This document shows, in pieces, positions 17,368-25,952 of a stretch of DNA of 64,000 nt. The stretch's first letter is position 1, and the number at the start of each line of letters is the position of its first letter. Location: NCBI RefSeq assembly GCF_024171815.1, contig NZ_JAMTCJ010000002.1:62001-126000 (forward strand), given 5' to 3'. The notes under the pieces are model-generated. The model saw only the letters and a program-made list of their open reading frames with translations. It was not told the origin of the DNA and did no database searches. A program made the translations under genes and the position numbers. The DNA is from Williamsia maris (GTDB lineage Bacteria > Actinomycetota > Actinomycetes > Mycobacteriales > Mycobacteriaceae).

Positions 17368-18444
17368 TCAGGGGATGATCTTGGCCTCGCGGTACTGCTC
17401 GAGCGCGGACGCGAAACTGTCCGGTGTCGACCGGAAACCGAGGAACCCTGCTTGACGGCTCTTGGTCATGTCGGTGAGGCACTCGATGTCGCGGCCGAGG
17501 TCGCTGTCGGTGTGCCACCACGACGCCAACCGGTCCACGTCGGGCTCGATGAGGTCGTACTTCTCCGCGATCGCCCGCCACTCCGACGCCGCCGAGTCCA
17601 TCCGGCCGTCGAGCGGCTGGGGCTCGCCGTCGAAACCGACCGGCTCGATGTCGAAGTGCGCAGCCACCTGCGGCCACAGCCAGCGCCAGCGGAACACGTC
17701 ACCGTTTGCGATGTTGAACGCCTCGTCGCGACCCTCGGGTGCGGTGGAGGCCCAGACCATCTGTTCGGCCAGCAGGTTCGCGTCGGTGACGTCGACCAGC
17801 CCGTTCCACTGGGTCTCGGAGCCGGGGAAGACGAACGGGCGTCCGCTCTCCTTGCAGAGGGTGGCGTACACCGACAGCGTCAGCGCCATGTTCATGGCGT
17901 TGCCGACGGCGAAGCCGAAGATGGTGTGCGCGCGGTGCACGCTCCACGTGTAACCCATCCGCTCCGCCGCGGCGAAGAGCTCGTCCTCCTGCGCGTAGTA
18001 GAAGTTCTTGTTGTCCAGACGCGGTTCGGACTCGTGGAACGGCGTCTCGGCCATGACCGCGGTGCCGTAGTCCTCGAACGGCCCGAGGTAGTGCTTGAGC
18101 CCGGTCATCAGCGCGACGTGTCGGACCGAGCGCTGCGGCTCGAGCGCCGCGAAGACGTTGCGCAGGATCTGGCTGTTGACCCGGATGTTCTCGTCCTCGC
18201 TGTCCTGCTTCATCCAGGCGGTCAGGAACACCGCCTCCGGCGCGACGTCGCGCAGCCGTTCGGTGAGCTGGTCGGGATCGAGCAGGTCGGCCTGCACGGC
18301 GGTGACACCGTCGACGGGCAGGGAATCCTGGCGGGATAGCCCGTGGACGTCCCATCCGTCGGCGACGAGCTGACGACAGATGGTCTGTCCGGAGATTCCG
18401 GTGGCGCCGACGACCAGCGCGACGCCGGGGGTACTACGTGTCAT
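17368..18444 (-). CDS. SDR oxidoreductase of the PRISE type
   Basis: 358 residues. Extended SDR with the dinucleotide motif VGATGISG (12-19), the PRISE-specific segment LMTGLKHYLGPF (Lys about 117) and YTWSVHRAHTIFGF (Tyr about 164), the catalytic pair of progesterone-5-beta-reductase/iridoid-synthase-like enzymes that reduce enones with NADPH. ATG at 18444; the longer open frame upstream is not supported. It faces the SnoaL-like gene divergently. Confidence 0.8.
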   Translation of the reverse strand: MTRSTPGVALVVGATGISGQTICRQLVADGWDVHGLSRQDSLPVDGVTAVQADLLDPDQLTERLRDVAPEAVFLTAWMKQDSEDENIRVNSQILRNVFAALEPQRSVRHVALMTGLKHYLGPFEDYGTAVMAETPFHESEPRLDNKNFYYAQEDELFAAAERMGYTWSVHRAHTIFGFAVGNAMNMALTLSVYATLCKESGRPFVFPGSETQWNGLVDVTDANLLAEQMVWASTAPEGRDEAFNIANGDVFRWRWLWPQVAAHFDIEPVGFDGEPQPLDGRMDSAASEWRAIAEKYDLIEPDVDRLASWWHTDSDLGRDIECLTDMTKSRQAGFLGFRSTPDSFASALEQYREAKIIP

Positions 18445-18609
18445 GGATGACCTCTCGAGTCGAGCAGCCCCTGGCTTGACTGCGATGTGTTCTCTCCCGA
18501 GATGCAGCGCTCGACGACCCGGATTCGTTCCACCGATCGCCTGCCCGTGGCCGCTCGATGCTGCGAAGCTCGACTCGAACCCACACCCGTCCGCGATCGG
18601 AGAACGCCG

Positions 18610-19017
18610 TTGCATGCCTTCCGCCAGGCCGTCGAGGCCCGAGACCACGCCGCCATCGAGGGACTCCTCGCCGAGGACGTCGTCTTCACCAGCCCGGTGG
18701 CGTTCAGGCCCTACCCGGGCAAGGCGATCACCGCCGCCATCCTGCGGGCCGTGATGCGGGTGTTCTCCGATTTCGAATACGTCCGCGAGATCAACGACGT
18801 GGCCGGCACCGACCACGCGCTAATGTTCACCGCCACCGTGGGCGGGAAATCGATCAACGGATGCGACTTCCTCCACGTCAACGCGGACGGGCTCATCGAT
18901 GACTTCATGGTGATGGTCCGGCCGCTGTCGGCGGCCACCGCACTCTCCGAGGCCATGGGTGCGCAGTTCGATCAGATCCGGCTTGAAGCCACCGACCCGA
19001 CCGTGCGACTATTTTGA
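18610..19017 (+). CDS. SnoaL/NTF2-like protein
   Basis: 135 residues with the cone-shaped NTF2-like fold: HAFRQAVEARDHAAIEGLLA, then EDVVFTSPVAFRPYPGKA, and a curved sheet ending in FLHVNADGLIDDFMVMVRP. Members are isomerases, hydratases or cyclases, or only ligand binders; function unknown. TTG at 18610 is chosen because GGAGAA precedes it and the upstream 41 codons show no conserved pattern. The first operator of the desaturase system overlaps its stop codon. Confidence 0.7.
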   Translation: MHAFRQAVEARDHAAIEGLLAEDVVFTSPVAFRPYPGKAITAAILRAVMRVFSDFEYVREINDVAGTDHALMFTATVGGKSINGCDFLHVNADGLIDDFMVMVRPLSAATALSEAMGAQFDQIRLEATDPTVRLF

Positions 19018-19068
19018 GTGGACGGGTGTTCACTGATTTCCAATAAATGGTCCATGAACCAACGTTCA
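19017..19068. promoter_or_regulatory. Two DesT-like operators upstream of the desaturase reductase
   Basis: AGTG-GAC-GGGT-GTTCACT at 19017-19034 (arms matching at 6 of 7 positions) and TGAAC-CAAC-GTTCA at 19055-19068 (perfect arms). Both share the GAAC-N4-GTTC core known for DesT-type TetR repressors of acyl-CoA desaturase operons. A possible -10, TATGGT, lies at 19073. The regulator is not encoded beside them. Confidence 0.65.
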
Positions 19069-19210
19069 ACGGTATGGTGTGTGTCACAGCTCTGTGCCGG
19101 TGAAGCCCACTCGTCGCGGGCAGAGCTCACGAGCACCGCCCGTTCCTGACCACTGTCAGCTCTCTCAATGCGAGGTCACGTGTCTTCTTCTTCCACCCTT
19201 CGGACTGCTC

Positions 19211-20308
19211 GTGGCTGAACGCGGCGCCACTCCTCAGGTGTCCCCGCTCCGTCGGGGATTTCTCCGGGGGATCAAAGCGCTCTTCAGCCCACTCGAGCCC
19301 GATGACTACATCGAGCTCATCAACCCGCTGTGGACGACGAAGGAACTTCGCGGTCGTGTCGAGGAGGTCACCCCCGAGGGGACCGACGCCTCGACCGTGT
19401 GGATCAAACCCGGTTACGAATGGCCCGGCCACGATCCCGGCCAGTACGTCCGACTCGGGCTGGTCATCGACGGGAAGTTCCACTGGCGGGCGTACTCCCT
19501 GACCTCTGATCCCGAACCGCGTGACGGGTTGATCAGCGTCTCCCCGAAGTTCGTCGACAACGGCACGGTGTCGCCCTACCTCGTGCGTGCGATCCGACCG
19601 GGTGAGATCGTGCGTCTCAGCGACGTCGAGGGCACGTTCCTGTTGCCCGACCCGCTACCGGAGAAGATGCTGTTCATCAGCGCAGGCAGCGGCATCACGC
19701 CGATCATGAGCATGATGCGTGCTCTCGATCACCGCGATCAGATGAACGACATCGTGTCCATCCACTCCATCCACAAGCGCGAACAGACGATGTTCCTGCG
19801 CGAGCTGGAGCGGTTCGACAAAGCGCATGACGGTTTCACGTTGAACCTCCGGGTGACCGGCGACGAAGGTCGCATGAAGCCCGAGGATCTGGACCAGCTG
19901 TGTCCGGATTGGCGTGAACGCACCACCATGGCGTCCGGCCCGGCTGAGCTGCTCGACGATCTCGTCGAGCACTACAAGGCCAACGACATCGGTGATCAGA
20001 TCTTGCTCGAACGCTTCCAACCCACCTTCGGCGCAGACCCCGGCGACGGTGATGGCGGCACGGTCACGATGACCAAGAGCGAGGCCGAGTTCGAGTGTGA
20101 GCCAGGAGTACCCATCCTGCAGGCAGGCGAAGAAGCGGGCCTGGACCTCAAATACGGCTGCAGGATCGGTATCTGCCATACCTGCACTGGTGTATTGAGG
20201 AAGGGACAGGTCCGCGATCTGCGAACGGGAGACGTGTCCTCTCCGGAGGGCCAGTCCATCCGGATCTGCGTCAACAGCGCCGAAGGCGCCGTGGAAGTTG
20301 AGCTCTAG
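19211..20308 (+). CDS. Ferredoxin-type flavin reductase of the acyl-CoA desaturase (Rv3230c-like)
   Basis: Electron-transfer protein that passes electrons from NAD(P)H via FAD and a plant-type [2Fe-2S] centre to the desaturase encoded next. Seen: FAD motif RAYSLTS (about 93-99), nicotinamide motif GSGITPIM, and the iron-sulfur ligands at about Cys317, Cys322, Cys325 (CRIGICHTC) and Cys354. 365 residues from GTG 19211; the frame stays open upstream and no clear ribosome site marks the start. A 16-codon ORF at 19168-19218 ends inside this start region. Confidence 0.85.
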   Translation: MAERGATPQVSPLRRGFLRGIKALFSPLEPDDYIELINPLWTTKELRGRVEEVTPEGTDASTVWIKPGYEWPGHDPGQYVRLGLVIDGKFHWRAYSLTSDPEPRDGLISVSPKFVDNGTVSPYLVRAIRPGEIVRLSDVEGTFLLPDPLPEKMLFISAGSGITPIMSMMRALDHRDQMNDIVSIHSIHKREQTMFLRELERFDKAHDGFTLNLRVTGDEGRMKPEDLDQLCPDWRERTTMASGPAELLDDLVEHYKANDIGDQILLERFQPTFGADPGDGDGGTVTMTKSEAEFECEPGVPILQAGEEAGLDLKYGCRIGICHTCTGVLRKGQVRDLRTGDVSSPEGQSIRICVNSAEGAVEVEL

Positions 20309-20375
20309 CTCCGCGTATCGCCCACCGAACGATCAGCACCACAGTTCGACGATGATCCACCAGGGAGGAACGATC

Positions 20376-21776
20376 ATGACGACCACAGAACAACGCCCCA
20401 CCACCCAGAACCCCATCGCCCATCTCGACAAGGAGACGATCGAGCGTCTGGGCAAGGAGTTCGACGCGATCCACGACGAGGTCTACAGCGACCTCGGCGA
20501 CAAGGACCGCAACTACATCAAGTCGGTCATCGCCGCGCAGCGTCAGCTCGCCGCGCTCGGCCGAGTGGTCCTGCTCAACTCGCGGTCCAAGCCCGCGTGG
20601 TTCGCCGGCACCACGGCACTCGGGTTCGCCAAGATCCTCGAGAACATGGAGATCGGCCACAACGTCATGCACGGCCAGTGGGACTGGATGAACGATCCGA
20701 CCATCCACTCGTCGGTGTGGGACTGGGACACCGCGTCGACCGCCGAGTCGTGGAAGCACTCGCACAACTACGTGCACCACACGTACACGAACATCCGCGG
20801 CAAGGACAAAGACCTCGGCTACGAGATCATGCGGATCGACCCGCACCAGAAGTGGAACCCGGTCTACCTGGCGCAGCCGTTCTACAACCTGCTCCTGATC
20901 GCCTTCTTCGAGTGGGGTGTCGCCCTGCACGATCTCGACCTCGAGGCGCTGCGTCGCAGGGAGAAGTCGCCTGCCGACGTCCTGAAGGACCTGCGCGGCA
21001 TCGGTGGCAAGATGCGCGCCCAGATCATCAAGGACTACATCGGCTGGCCCGGCATCAGCGCGGGTGCCTTCGCGCTGACCGCGCTCGCGACCGGTGGTCG
21101 GGTGCGTCAGCGTCCCACCTCGCGTCTCGGCAAGCACCTGCGCAAGCTGAACAGCAAGCCGGCCGATCGTGTCGCGAAGTTCGCCGACAAGGCGCTGCCG
21201 GGTGTCGAGGACACGTTCGTCGCCACCTTCTGGGCGAACTTCACCGCCAACATCATGCGCAACGTGTGGTCGAACGCGATCATCTTCTGCGGCCACTTCC
21301 CGGACCAGGCGTACACCTTCAGCCAGGAGGAGGCGGCCGACGAGAGTCGTGGGGCCTGGTACGCCCGTCAGCTCGTCGGTGCGGCGAACATCGACGGCAG
21401 CCCGCTGTTCCACATCGCCAGCGGCAACCTGAGCTACCAGGTCGAGCACCACCTCTACCCGGACATGCCCAGCTCGCGGTACTCGCAGATCGCCCCCAAG
21501 GTGAAGGACATCTGCGAGCGCTACGACCTGCCGTACAACACCGGACCGTTCTTCCAGCAGTGGGGACAGGTGCAGCGCACCATCCTGCGCCTGGCGTTCC
21601 CCGGTGGCCGTGTCCGACCGAAGGCGGGCCCGTACCACCGCCCACAGCACTCGGGCACCGGCCTGCAGGACAGCGAGGCCGCACGGTTCCGCGGTCGTCT
21701 GCCCCAGGACCACCCCAACGCCGGCCCGGAGCAGCCCGGCGACGGAGTCCGGGTGGACATGCCCAATCGCGACTGA
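20376..21776 (+). CDS. desA3: Membrane acyl-CoA desaturase (DesA3-like)
   Basis: Di-iron integral membrane fatty acid desaturase that introduces a cis double bond (delta-9 in DesA3) into acyl-CoA using O2. 466 residues with the three histidine boxes: GHNVMHG (94-100), HSHNYVHH (128-135) and QVEHHLYP (about 355-362). GGGAGGAA precedes the ATG at 20376. It lies 67 bases after its reductase partner, the mycobacterial Rv3230c-desA3 order, and probably shares its promoter and DesT-like control. The symbol is by analogy. Confidence 0.88.
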   Translation: MTTTEQRPTTQNPIAHLDKETIERLGKEFDAIHDEVYSDLGDKDRNYIKSVIAAQRQLAALGRVVLLNSRSKPAWFAGTTALGFAKILENMEIGHNVMHGQWDWMNDPTIHSSVWDWDTASTAESWKHSHNYVHHTYTNIRGKDKDLGYEIMRIDPHQKWNPVYLAQPFYNLLLIAFFEWGVALHDLDLEALRRREKSPADVLKDLRGIGGKMRAQIIKDYIGWPGISAGAFALTALATGGRVRQRPTSRLGKHLRKLNSKPADRVAKFADKALPGVEDTFVATFWANFTANIMRNVWSNAIIFCGHFPDQAYTFSQEEAADESRGAWYARQLVGAANIDGSPLFHIASGNLSYQVEHHLYPDMPSSRYSQIAPKVKDICERYDLPYNTGPFFQQWGQVQRTILRLAFPGGRVRPKAGPYHRPQHSGTGLQDSEAARFRGRLPQDHPNAGPEQPGDGVRVDMPNRD

Positions 21777-21815
21777 CGCATGACCGGCACGCCCGGTCTG
21801 CGCTGAGCAATCGCA

Positions 21816-21855
21816 CGAACGCCGACGATGTGGACATCCACATTGTCGGCGTTCG
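21816..21855. terminator. Bidirectional terminator palindrome
   Basis: A 19-bp arm starting CGAACGCCGAC and its inverted copy match at 18 of 19 positions with a 2-base loop, lying between the convergent stops of the desaturase and the glycosyltransferase gene. A further CGTTCGTG at about 21865 repeats the outer arm. Confidence 0.8.
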
Positions 21856-21885
21856 GCGTTTCAGCGTTCGTGTGACGCGCGGCGG

Positions 21886-22707
21886 TCAGGCGGAGCGGGC
21901 GATGGTCCCCTCGCGGTCCCGCCGCAGCAGGCCCTGCTCCTCGAACCCGTCGAGCCATCCGGTCATCGGCCACCGACCCCACCGGTCGAAGAACACCCGG
22001 GCGTTGTCGATGATGTCGTCGAGGTGCTCGACCGGGGGATCGGACACCGGGTGGTGCTGGTGGTAGGCGTGGGCGCCGCCGATCCACCGCAGTCCGATAC
22101 CCCGCTGCTCGGCCGTCGCGGCGAAGTCGGTGTCCTCGCCGCCATAGCCTCGGTAGTCCTCGCAGAACCCGCCGATCGCCGACCACGTGCTCGGCTCGAC
22201 CGCGAACGACAGGGACCAGAACAGGTCGAAATCCTCGCCGGGTTCGACCCGTCCGTTCGGCGGATCGGGTCGTGCCGGGTGCGGCGCGGTCAGGTCGTCC
22301 AGCGACCGGCTGTCGCCGACGTGGATGTTCGCGGGCAGGTAGGTCACCGGACCGCACAGCAGGCAGTCCCGGTTGTCGGACTCCCAGGCCGCGGCGGCGT
22401 AGCGGGCGATCAGGTTGCGACCGGGGATGCAGTCGACATCGAGGAACACCAGCAGGTCCGCGCCGCCCTCGATCGCACGGCGGGCCCCGAGGTTGCGGGC
22501 CCGCGCGAGTGGGAGTGGACCGTCCGCGGCGATCTCGATGCAGGTGGCCGTGGACCCGATCTCGGTGAGCATCGGCGCGATCCGCTCGTCGCCCATCGCG
22601 ACGACGACGTGTTCGCACGGCGCGACCGTCGATGCGACCAGTCCGCGTATCTGGGCGGTCAGGTGGTCATGGCGTCCGGCGACGACGGTGACGACGGCGA
22701 TCTTCAT
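21886..22707 (-). CDS. Glycosyltransferase family 2 (GT-A, galactosyltransferase-type C-terminus)
   Basis: 273 residues. GT-A fold transferring a sugar from a nucleotide sugar: VVTVVAGRHDHLTAQIRGL at the N-terminus, the metal-binding FLDVDCIPGRN (DxD), and YGGEDTDFA, the GGED-type acceptor/catalytic motif of the Glyco_transf_7C group. Last gene of a four-gene operon; ATG at 22707 overlaps the previous stop by 4 bases. Cytosolic, no membrane span. Confidence 0.85.
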   Translation of the reverse strand: MKIAVVTVVAGRHDHLTAQIRGLVASTVAPCEHVVVAMGDERIAPMLTEIGSTATCIEIAADGPLPLARARNLGARRAIEGGADLLVFLDVDCIPGRNLIARYAAAAWESDNRDCLLCGPVTYLPANIHVGDSRSLDDLTAPHPARPDPPNGRVEPGEDFDLFWSLSFAVEPSTWSAIGGFCEDYRGYGGEDTDFAATAEQRGIGLRWIGGAHAYHQHHPVSDPPVEHLDDIIDNARVFFDRWGRWPMTGWLDGFEEQGLLRRDREGTIARSA

Positions 22708-23699
22708 CGCACGGCGCTCCGCGAGCCGTCCGCGGCGGTGGCGATGGCTCGGGCCGCTCGTGTCGCGGCGCCATGCGTTCGTAACGCGGCCCACCCGCCA
22801 CGGCGGATGCCGGTCGCGCGGTCGAGGATCGGGGTCCACTCGTGAGCCGTCGGCCAGGTGGTGGTCACTGCGGCGATCTGGGCGGTGGCGAGCGCGTGAC
22901 CGGTGGCGATCTGCTCGCCGAAGGGGCGCTGCTGCGGCACGATGACCGCGGGCACCCCCGCGGCGGCGACGTCGGCGACGGCGTTCTGGCCGGCGTGGGT
23001 GAGGACCACGTCGGCGGTGCACAGCAGCGGCCAGACGTCGTCGACCCAGTCGGCGCCGCCGAACCCCACGGCATGGGTCCGGTACCGCGGGTCGGTCCAG
23101 CCGGCCAGGATCTCCTCGGTCAGCGAGGTGCCGCCCGCCGCACCGAGCACCAGCACGGTCGGCGGCTCGTCACGCTCGTCACGCTCGCGGCCGTCGAAGC
23201 GGCTGATCGAGCCGGAGTAGGTGGTCTTGTCGGCGAAGGGACGCAACCACTCCGGGTCGTAGACATCGCGCGACCACGGTGCCACGATGTGCGACGCCAT
23301 CCGGTAGGCCAGCGAGTGGACGTCGTCGCCGCGGTAGCCCGGCATGGCCATCACGACGACCGGGACGCCCATCAGGCGGATGAACGCGGTGACCTCGACC
23401 GAGACGTCGACCACGACGAGACGCGGTGAGGTCTCGGCGATCCAGGCCGCGATGGCCGCCATCCGGTCGGTGAGCCCGGTGACCCCGAGCGGCGCCCAGT
23501 GGACCACCGATCCGGCGGTGGGGTCGGCGGGCGGAGCGGGGTCGGTGTCCATCGGCAGGTCGATCCAGTCGGTGCTGCCGTGCTCGACGGGGCGGGGACG
23601 CGAGGACAACACCGTGACCGGTTCGTCCAGCGCGCGTGCGATCGAGTCGGCGCGGGTCATGTGTCCGACGCCGTGGTGATGAACGTAGTAGCCGATCAC
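22704..23699 (-). CDS. Glycosyltransferase, MurG/UGT-like GT-B fold
   Basis: 331 residues, GT-B fold. The N-terminal GYYVHHHGVGHMTRADSIA resembles the acceptor-domain glycine loop of GT1/GT28 enzymes; the C-terminal half has VLVLGAAGGTS and the donor-binding THAGQNAVADVAAAGVPAVI. Start GTG 23699 overlaps the upstream stop (GTGA). Donor and acceptor unknown. Third gene of the glycan operon. Confidence 0.8.
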   Translation of the reverse strand: MIGYYVHHHGVGHMTRADSIARALDEPVTVLSSRPRPVEHGSTDWIDLPMDTDPAPPADPTAGSVVHWAPLGVTGLTDRMAAIAAWIAETSPRLVVVDVSVEVTAFIRLMGVPVVVMAMPGYRGDDVHSLAYRMASHIVAPWSRDVYDPEWLRPFADKTTYSGSISRFDGRERDERDEPPTVLVLGAAGGTSLTEEILAGWTDPRYRTHAVGFGGADWVDDVWPLLCTADVVLTHAGQNAVADVAAAGVPAVIVPQQRPFGEQIATGHALATAQIAAVTTTWPTAHEWTPILDRATGIRRGGWAALRTHGAATRAARAIATAADGSRSAVR

Positions 23700-24799
23700 G
23701 CGATCGACCGTTCGAGGCCGACCTCTCGACCTCGGATCACGCTGCCGTAGAGGTCCACGTAGCTGTCGATCATGGCCTCGATGGAGCAGAAACTCTCCGC
23801 CCGGGCACGCGCCGCCGACCGCGACAGCGCCGCCGCCTGCGGAATCGCGGCCGCGAGGGCGGCACTGTCGCCCGGCTCGACGAGAACACCGCACGCCGGG
23901 CTGAGTATCTCGGGGATCCCGCCCTGACGGAACGAGGCGACCGGGGTGCCGCAGGCAAGCGCCTCGGCGACGACCAGCCCGTACGGCTCGGTCCACACCG
24001 GTGTCACCAGAGCGACGGCGGCACCTCCGAGCAGTTCGGCCAGCGCCTTCTGCCGCAGGTGACCGACGTAGGTGATGGTGTCGTCGAGCAGGGGTTCGAC
24101 CTCGGTGCGGAAGTAGTCGGGATTGCTGATCGGACCCGCGATGCGCAGCGGGACGCCCGCGGCGACCGCGGCCTCGATCGCATGGTGGGTGCCCTTCTCG
24201 GGCACGATCCGTCCCGACCACACGGCGTAGTCACCGCCGGGTCCGGCCGGCCAGTCGCCGACCGGGATGCCGTTTCGCACGACCGACACCTCGGGCGCCA
24301 CCGGGCGCCACTGGTCGGCGACGAACTCGCTGACCGCGGCGAACGTGTTGGCCCGCTCCGGGGCGATGGCGACCGCGGACTCCAACCACGCGAACGGCGG
24401 GGTGTGCAGGGTCGTCACCATCGGCACCGGCAGCGTCGCCGACATCGCGATGGGCAGGTAATGAAGGCTGTGGTTGTGGACGATGTCGAACGAGTTCGAC
24501 CGGATCCCGGCGAGCTCCAGCATCACCGACAGGTAGGCGTGGTGTTCGCGAACCGCGTGCGGCATGGTCGACGGGTCGGCTACCGAGACCGGCGACAGTT
24601 CCAGCGTCCGAACCGGTAGCAATTCGGCGACGAGGTCGACCGACGATCCCTGTGCGGCGAACAGGCTGACGTGGTGTCCGCGCTGTTGCAGGGCGCGCGC
24701 GAGGTAGTAGACGTGCGCTTCGAGTCCACCGGCGAACGGTTGCTGGATCGGGTAGTTCGACGACCCGAGGATCGCGATGCGCAACGGGCGATCGCTCAT
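23696..24799 (-). CDS. Glycosyltransferase family 4 (GT-B)
   Basis: 367 residues. N-terminal acceptor domain with PFAGGLEAHVYYLARALQQRGH, and a C-terminal donor domain with WSGRIVPEKG and the EX7E-type segment PVWTEPYGLVVAEALACGTP. Retaining enzyme that probably uses a UDP- or GDP-sugar. Second gene of the minus-strand arm, 4-base overlaps on both sides. Confidence 0.88.
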   Translation of the reverse strand: MSDRPLRIAILGSSNYPIQQPFAGGLEAHVYYLARALQQRGHHVSLFAAQGSSVDLVAELLPVRTLELSPVSVADPSTMPHAVREHHAYLSVMLELAGIRSNSFDIVHNHSLHYLPIAMSATLPVPMVTTLHTPPFAWLESAVAIAPERANTFAAVSEFVADQWRPVAPEVSVVRNGIPVGDWPAGPGGDYAVWSGRIVPEKGTHHAIEAAVAAGVPLRIAGPISNPDYFRTEVEPLLDDTITYVGHLRQKALAELLGGAAVALVTPVWTEPYGLVVAEALACGTPVASFRQGGIPEILSPACGVLVEPGDSAALAAAIPQAAALSRSAARARAESFCSIEAMIDSYVDLYGSVIRGREVGLERSIA

Positions 24800-25866
24800 C
24801 GGGCATCACCCAGGGCTCGTTCGTAGACCGCGGTGTGCGCGGCGGCGATGGAGTCACGCTCGGCGGTCCGCTGCGCCCGGGACGCCGCGACGGTCGGGGT
24901 GCCGTGGGTGCGGACGACCGCGTCGATCAACGATGCCGAATCGAAGGTGTCGGAACCGAAATCAAATGTCGCACAGGATTGCTGCTGATCGTAGAACCCG
25001 CAGCTCGGGGCGATGACCGCGGTGCCGAGATCGTGGCACGCCTCCAGCCATCCCGAGTGGGTGCCGAAACGGTACGGCAGGACCGACGCGTCGATCGACG
25101 CCAGGTAGGTCCAGAGCTGCGCGTCGTCGAAGCGCGGGTGCACCCGGATGTCGACCTCGTCGTAGGTCGCGTAATCGCACAGCTTCGCGCCGGTCGTGGG
25201 CGAGTACCAGTGGCTGAAGTGGTCGAAGACGTCGTCGTCGATGTCGAGCCGCAGGGTGGCGTCCGGGATCCGGCGCACCGCCTCGACCAGGGTGTCCATC
25301 AGGGTCAGTGGATCGAGGTTCGCCCGTAGGTTCTTCGCGTGCATCCCGACGACGAAACCGTCGGCGTGGGGACGGGGGCGCCCGATCTGCGTCAGCGGCA
25401 CGACGTGCGGATGGCCGATGACCAGCGCACGGACGCCCCACCGCTGCGCGATGGCGTCGGCCGCACCCTGCGTCAGGGTGATCACGGTGTGCGCCGCGGG
25501 CACCAGCACGTCGAGCTGCGCGAGGTGGGTGTCGTTGTCCGGGAAATGAGGATTGTGCAGGTCATGCACGGTCAGCACCAAGGGCTTGTCGAACGCGTTC
25601 AGCGTCCGGACGACCGCTGCGAGGTCCTCGGGGGCGAAGGTGTCGAACCCGAAGTGGACGTGCAGCACGTCGAAACCGTTGACGTGGGCGAGCAGCCAGT
25701 CGTTCTCGAGCAGCCGCGGTGGCCACCACTGCCCGTCCATCGACGCGTTCGCCGGCGTCGGGTCCGGCAGACGGATGACCCGTTTGTGCTGGTCGACCGG
25801 GGTGGTGGTCGGCGCGAGATGGTCGACATAGACGTGTGCGGACGGAACGGAAGCGACTGTGATCAT
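24796..25866 (-). CDS. Divergent GT-B glycosyltransferase-like protein
   Basis: 356 residues. HVNGFDVLHVHFGFDTF and LVLTVHDLHNPHFPD are typical of the GT4 N-domain; the C-domain has GFVVGMHAKNLRANL and RFGTHSGWLEACHDLGT, where the usual EX7E is altered to a GWLEAC-type motif. ATG at 25866 is chosen because AAGAAGGG lies 5 bases upstream; a GTG at 25881 is possible. First gene of the minus-strand arm, divergent from the WcbI-like gene across 86 bases. Confidence 0.75.
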   Translation of the reverse strand: MITVASVPSAHVYVDHLAPTTTPVDQHKRVIRLPDPTPANASMDGQWWPPRLLENDWLLAHVNGFDVLHVHFGFDTFAPEDLAAVVRTLNAFDKPLVLTVHDLHNPHFPDNDTHLAQLDVLVPAAHTVITLTQGAADAIAQRWGVRALVIGHPHVVPLTQIGRPRPHADGFVVGMHAKNLRANLDPLTLMDTLVEAVRRIPDATLRLDIDDDVFDHFSHWYSPTTGAKLCDYATYDEVDIRVHPRFDDAQLWTYLASIDASVLPYRFGTHSGWLEACHDLGTAVIAPSCGFYDQQQSCATFDFGSDTFDSASLIDAVVRTHGTPTVAASRAQRTAERDSIAAAHTAVYERALGDAR

Positions 25867-25952
25867 GCTGCCCTTCTTCACGAGACGAACACGGACTCAC
25901 CGCCACGAGATCGGACCTGGGCTCGGCTGCCGATGCGACGGGGCGAATCGAA

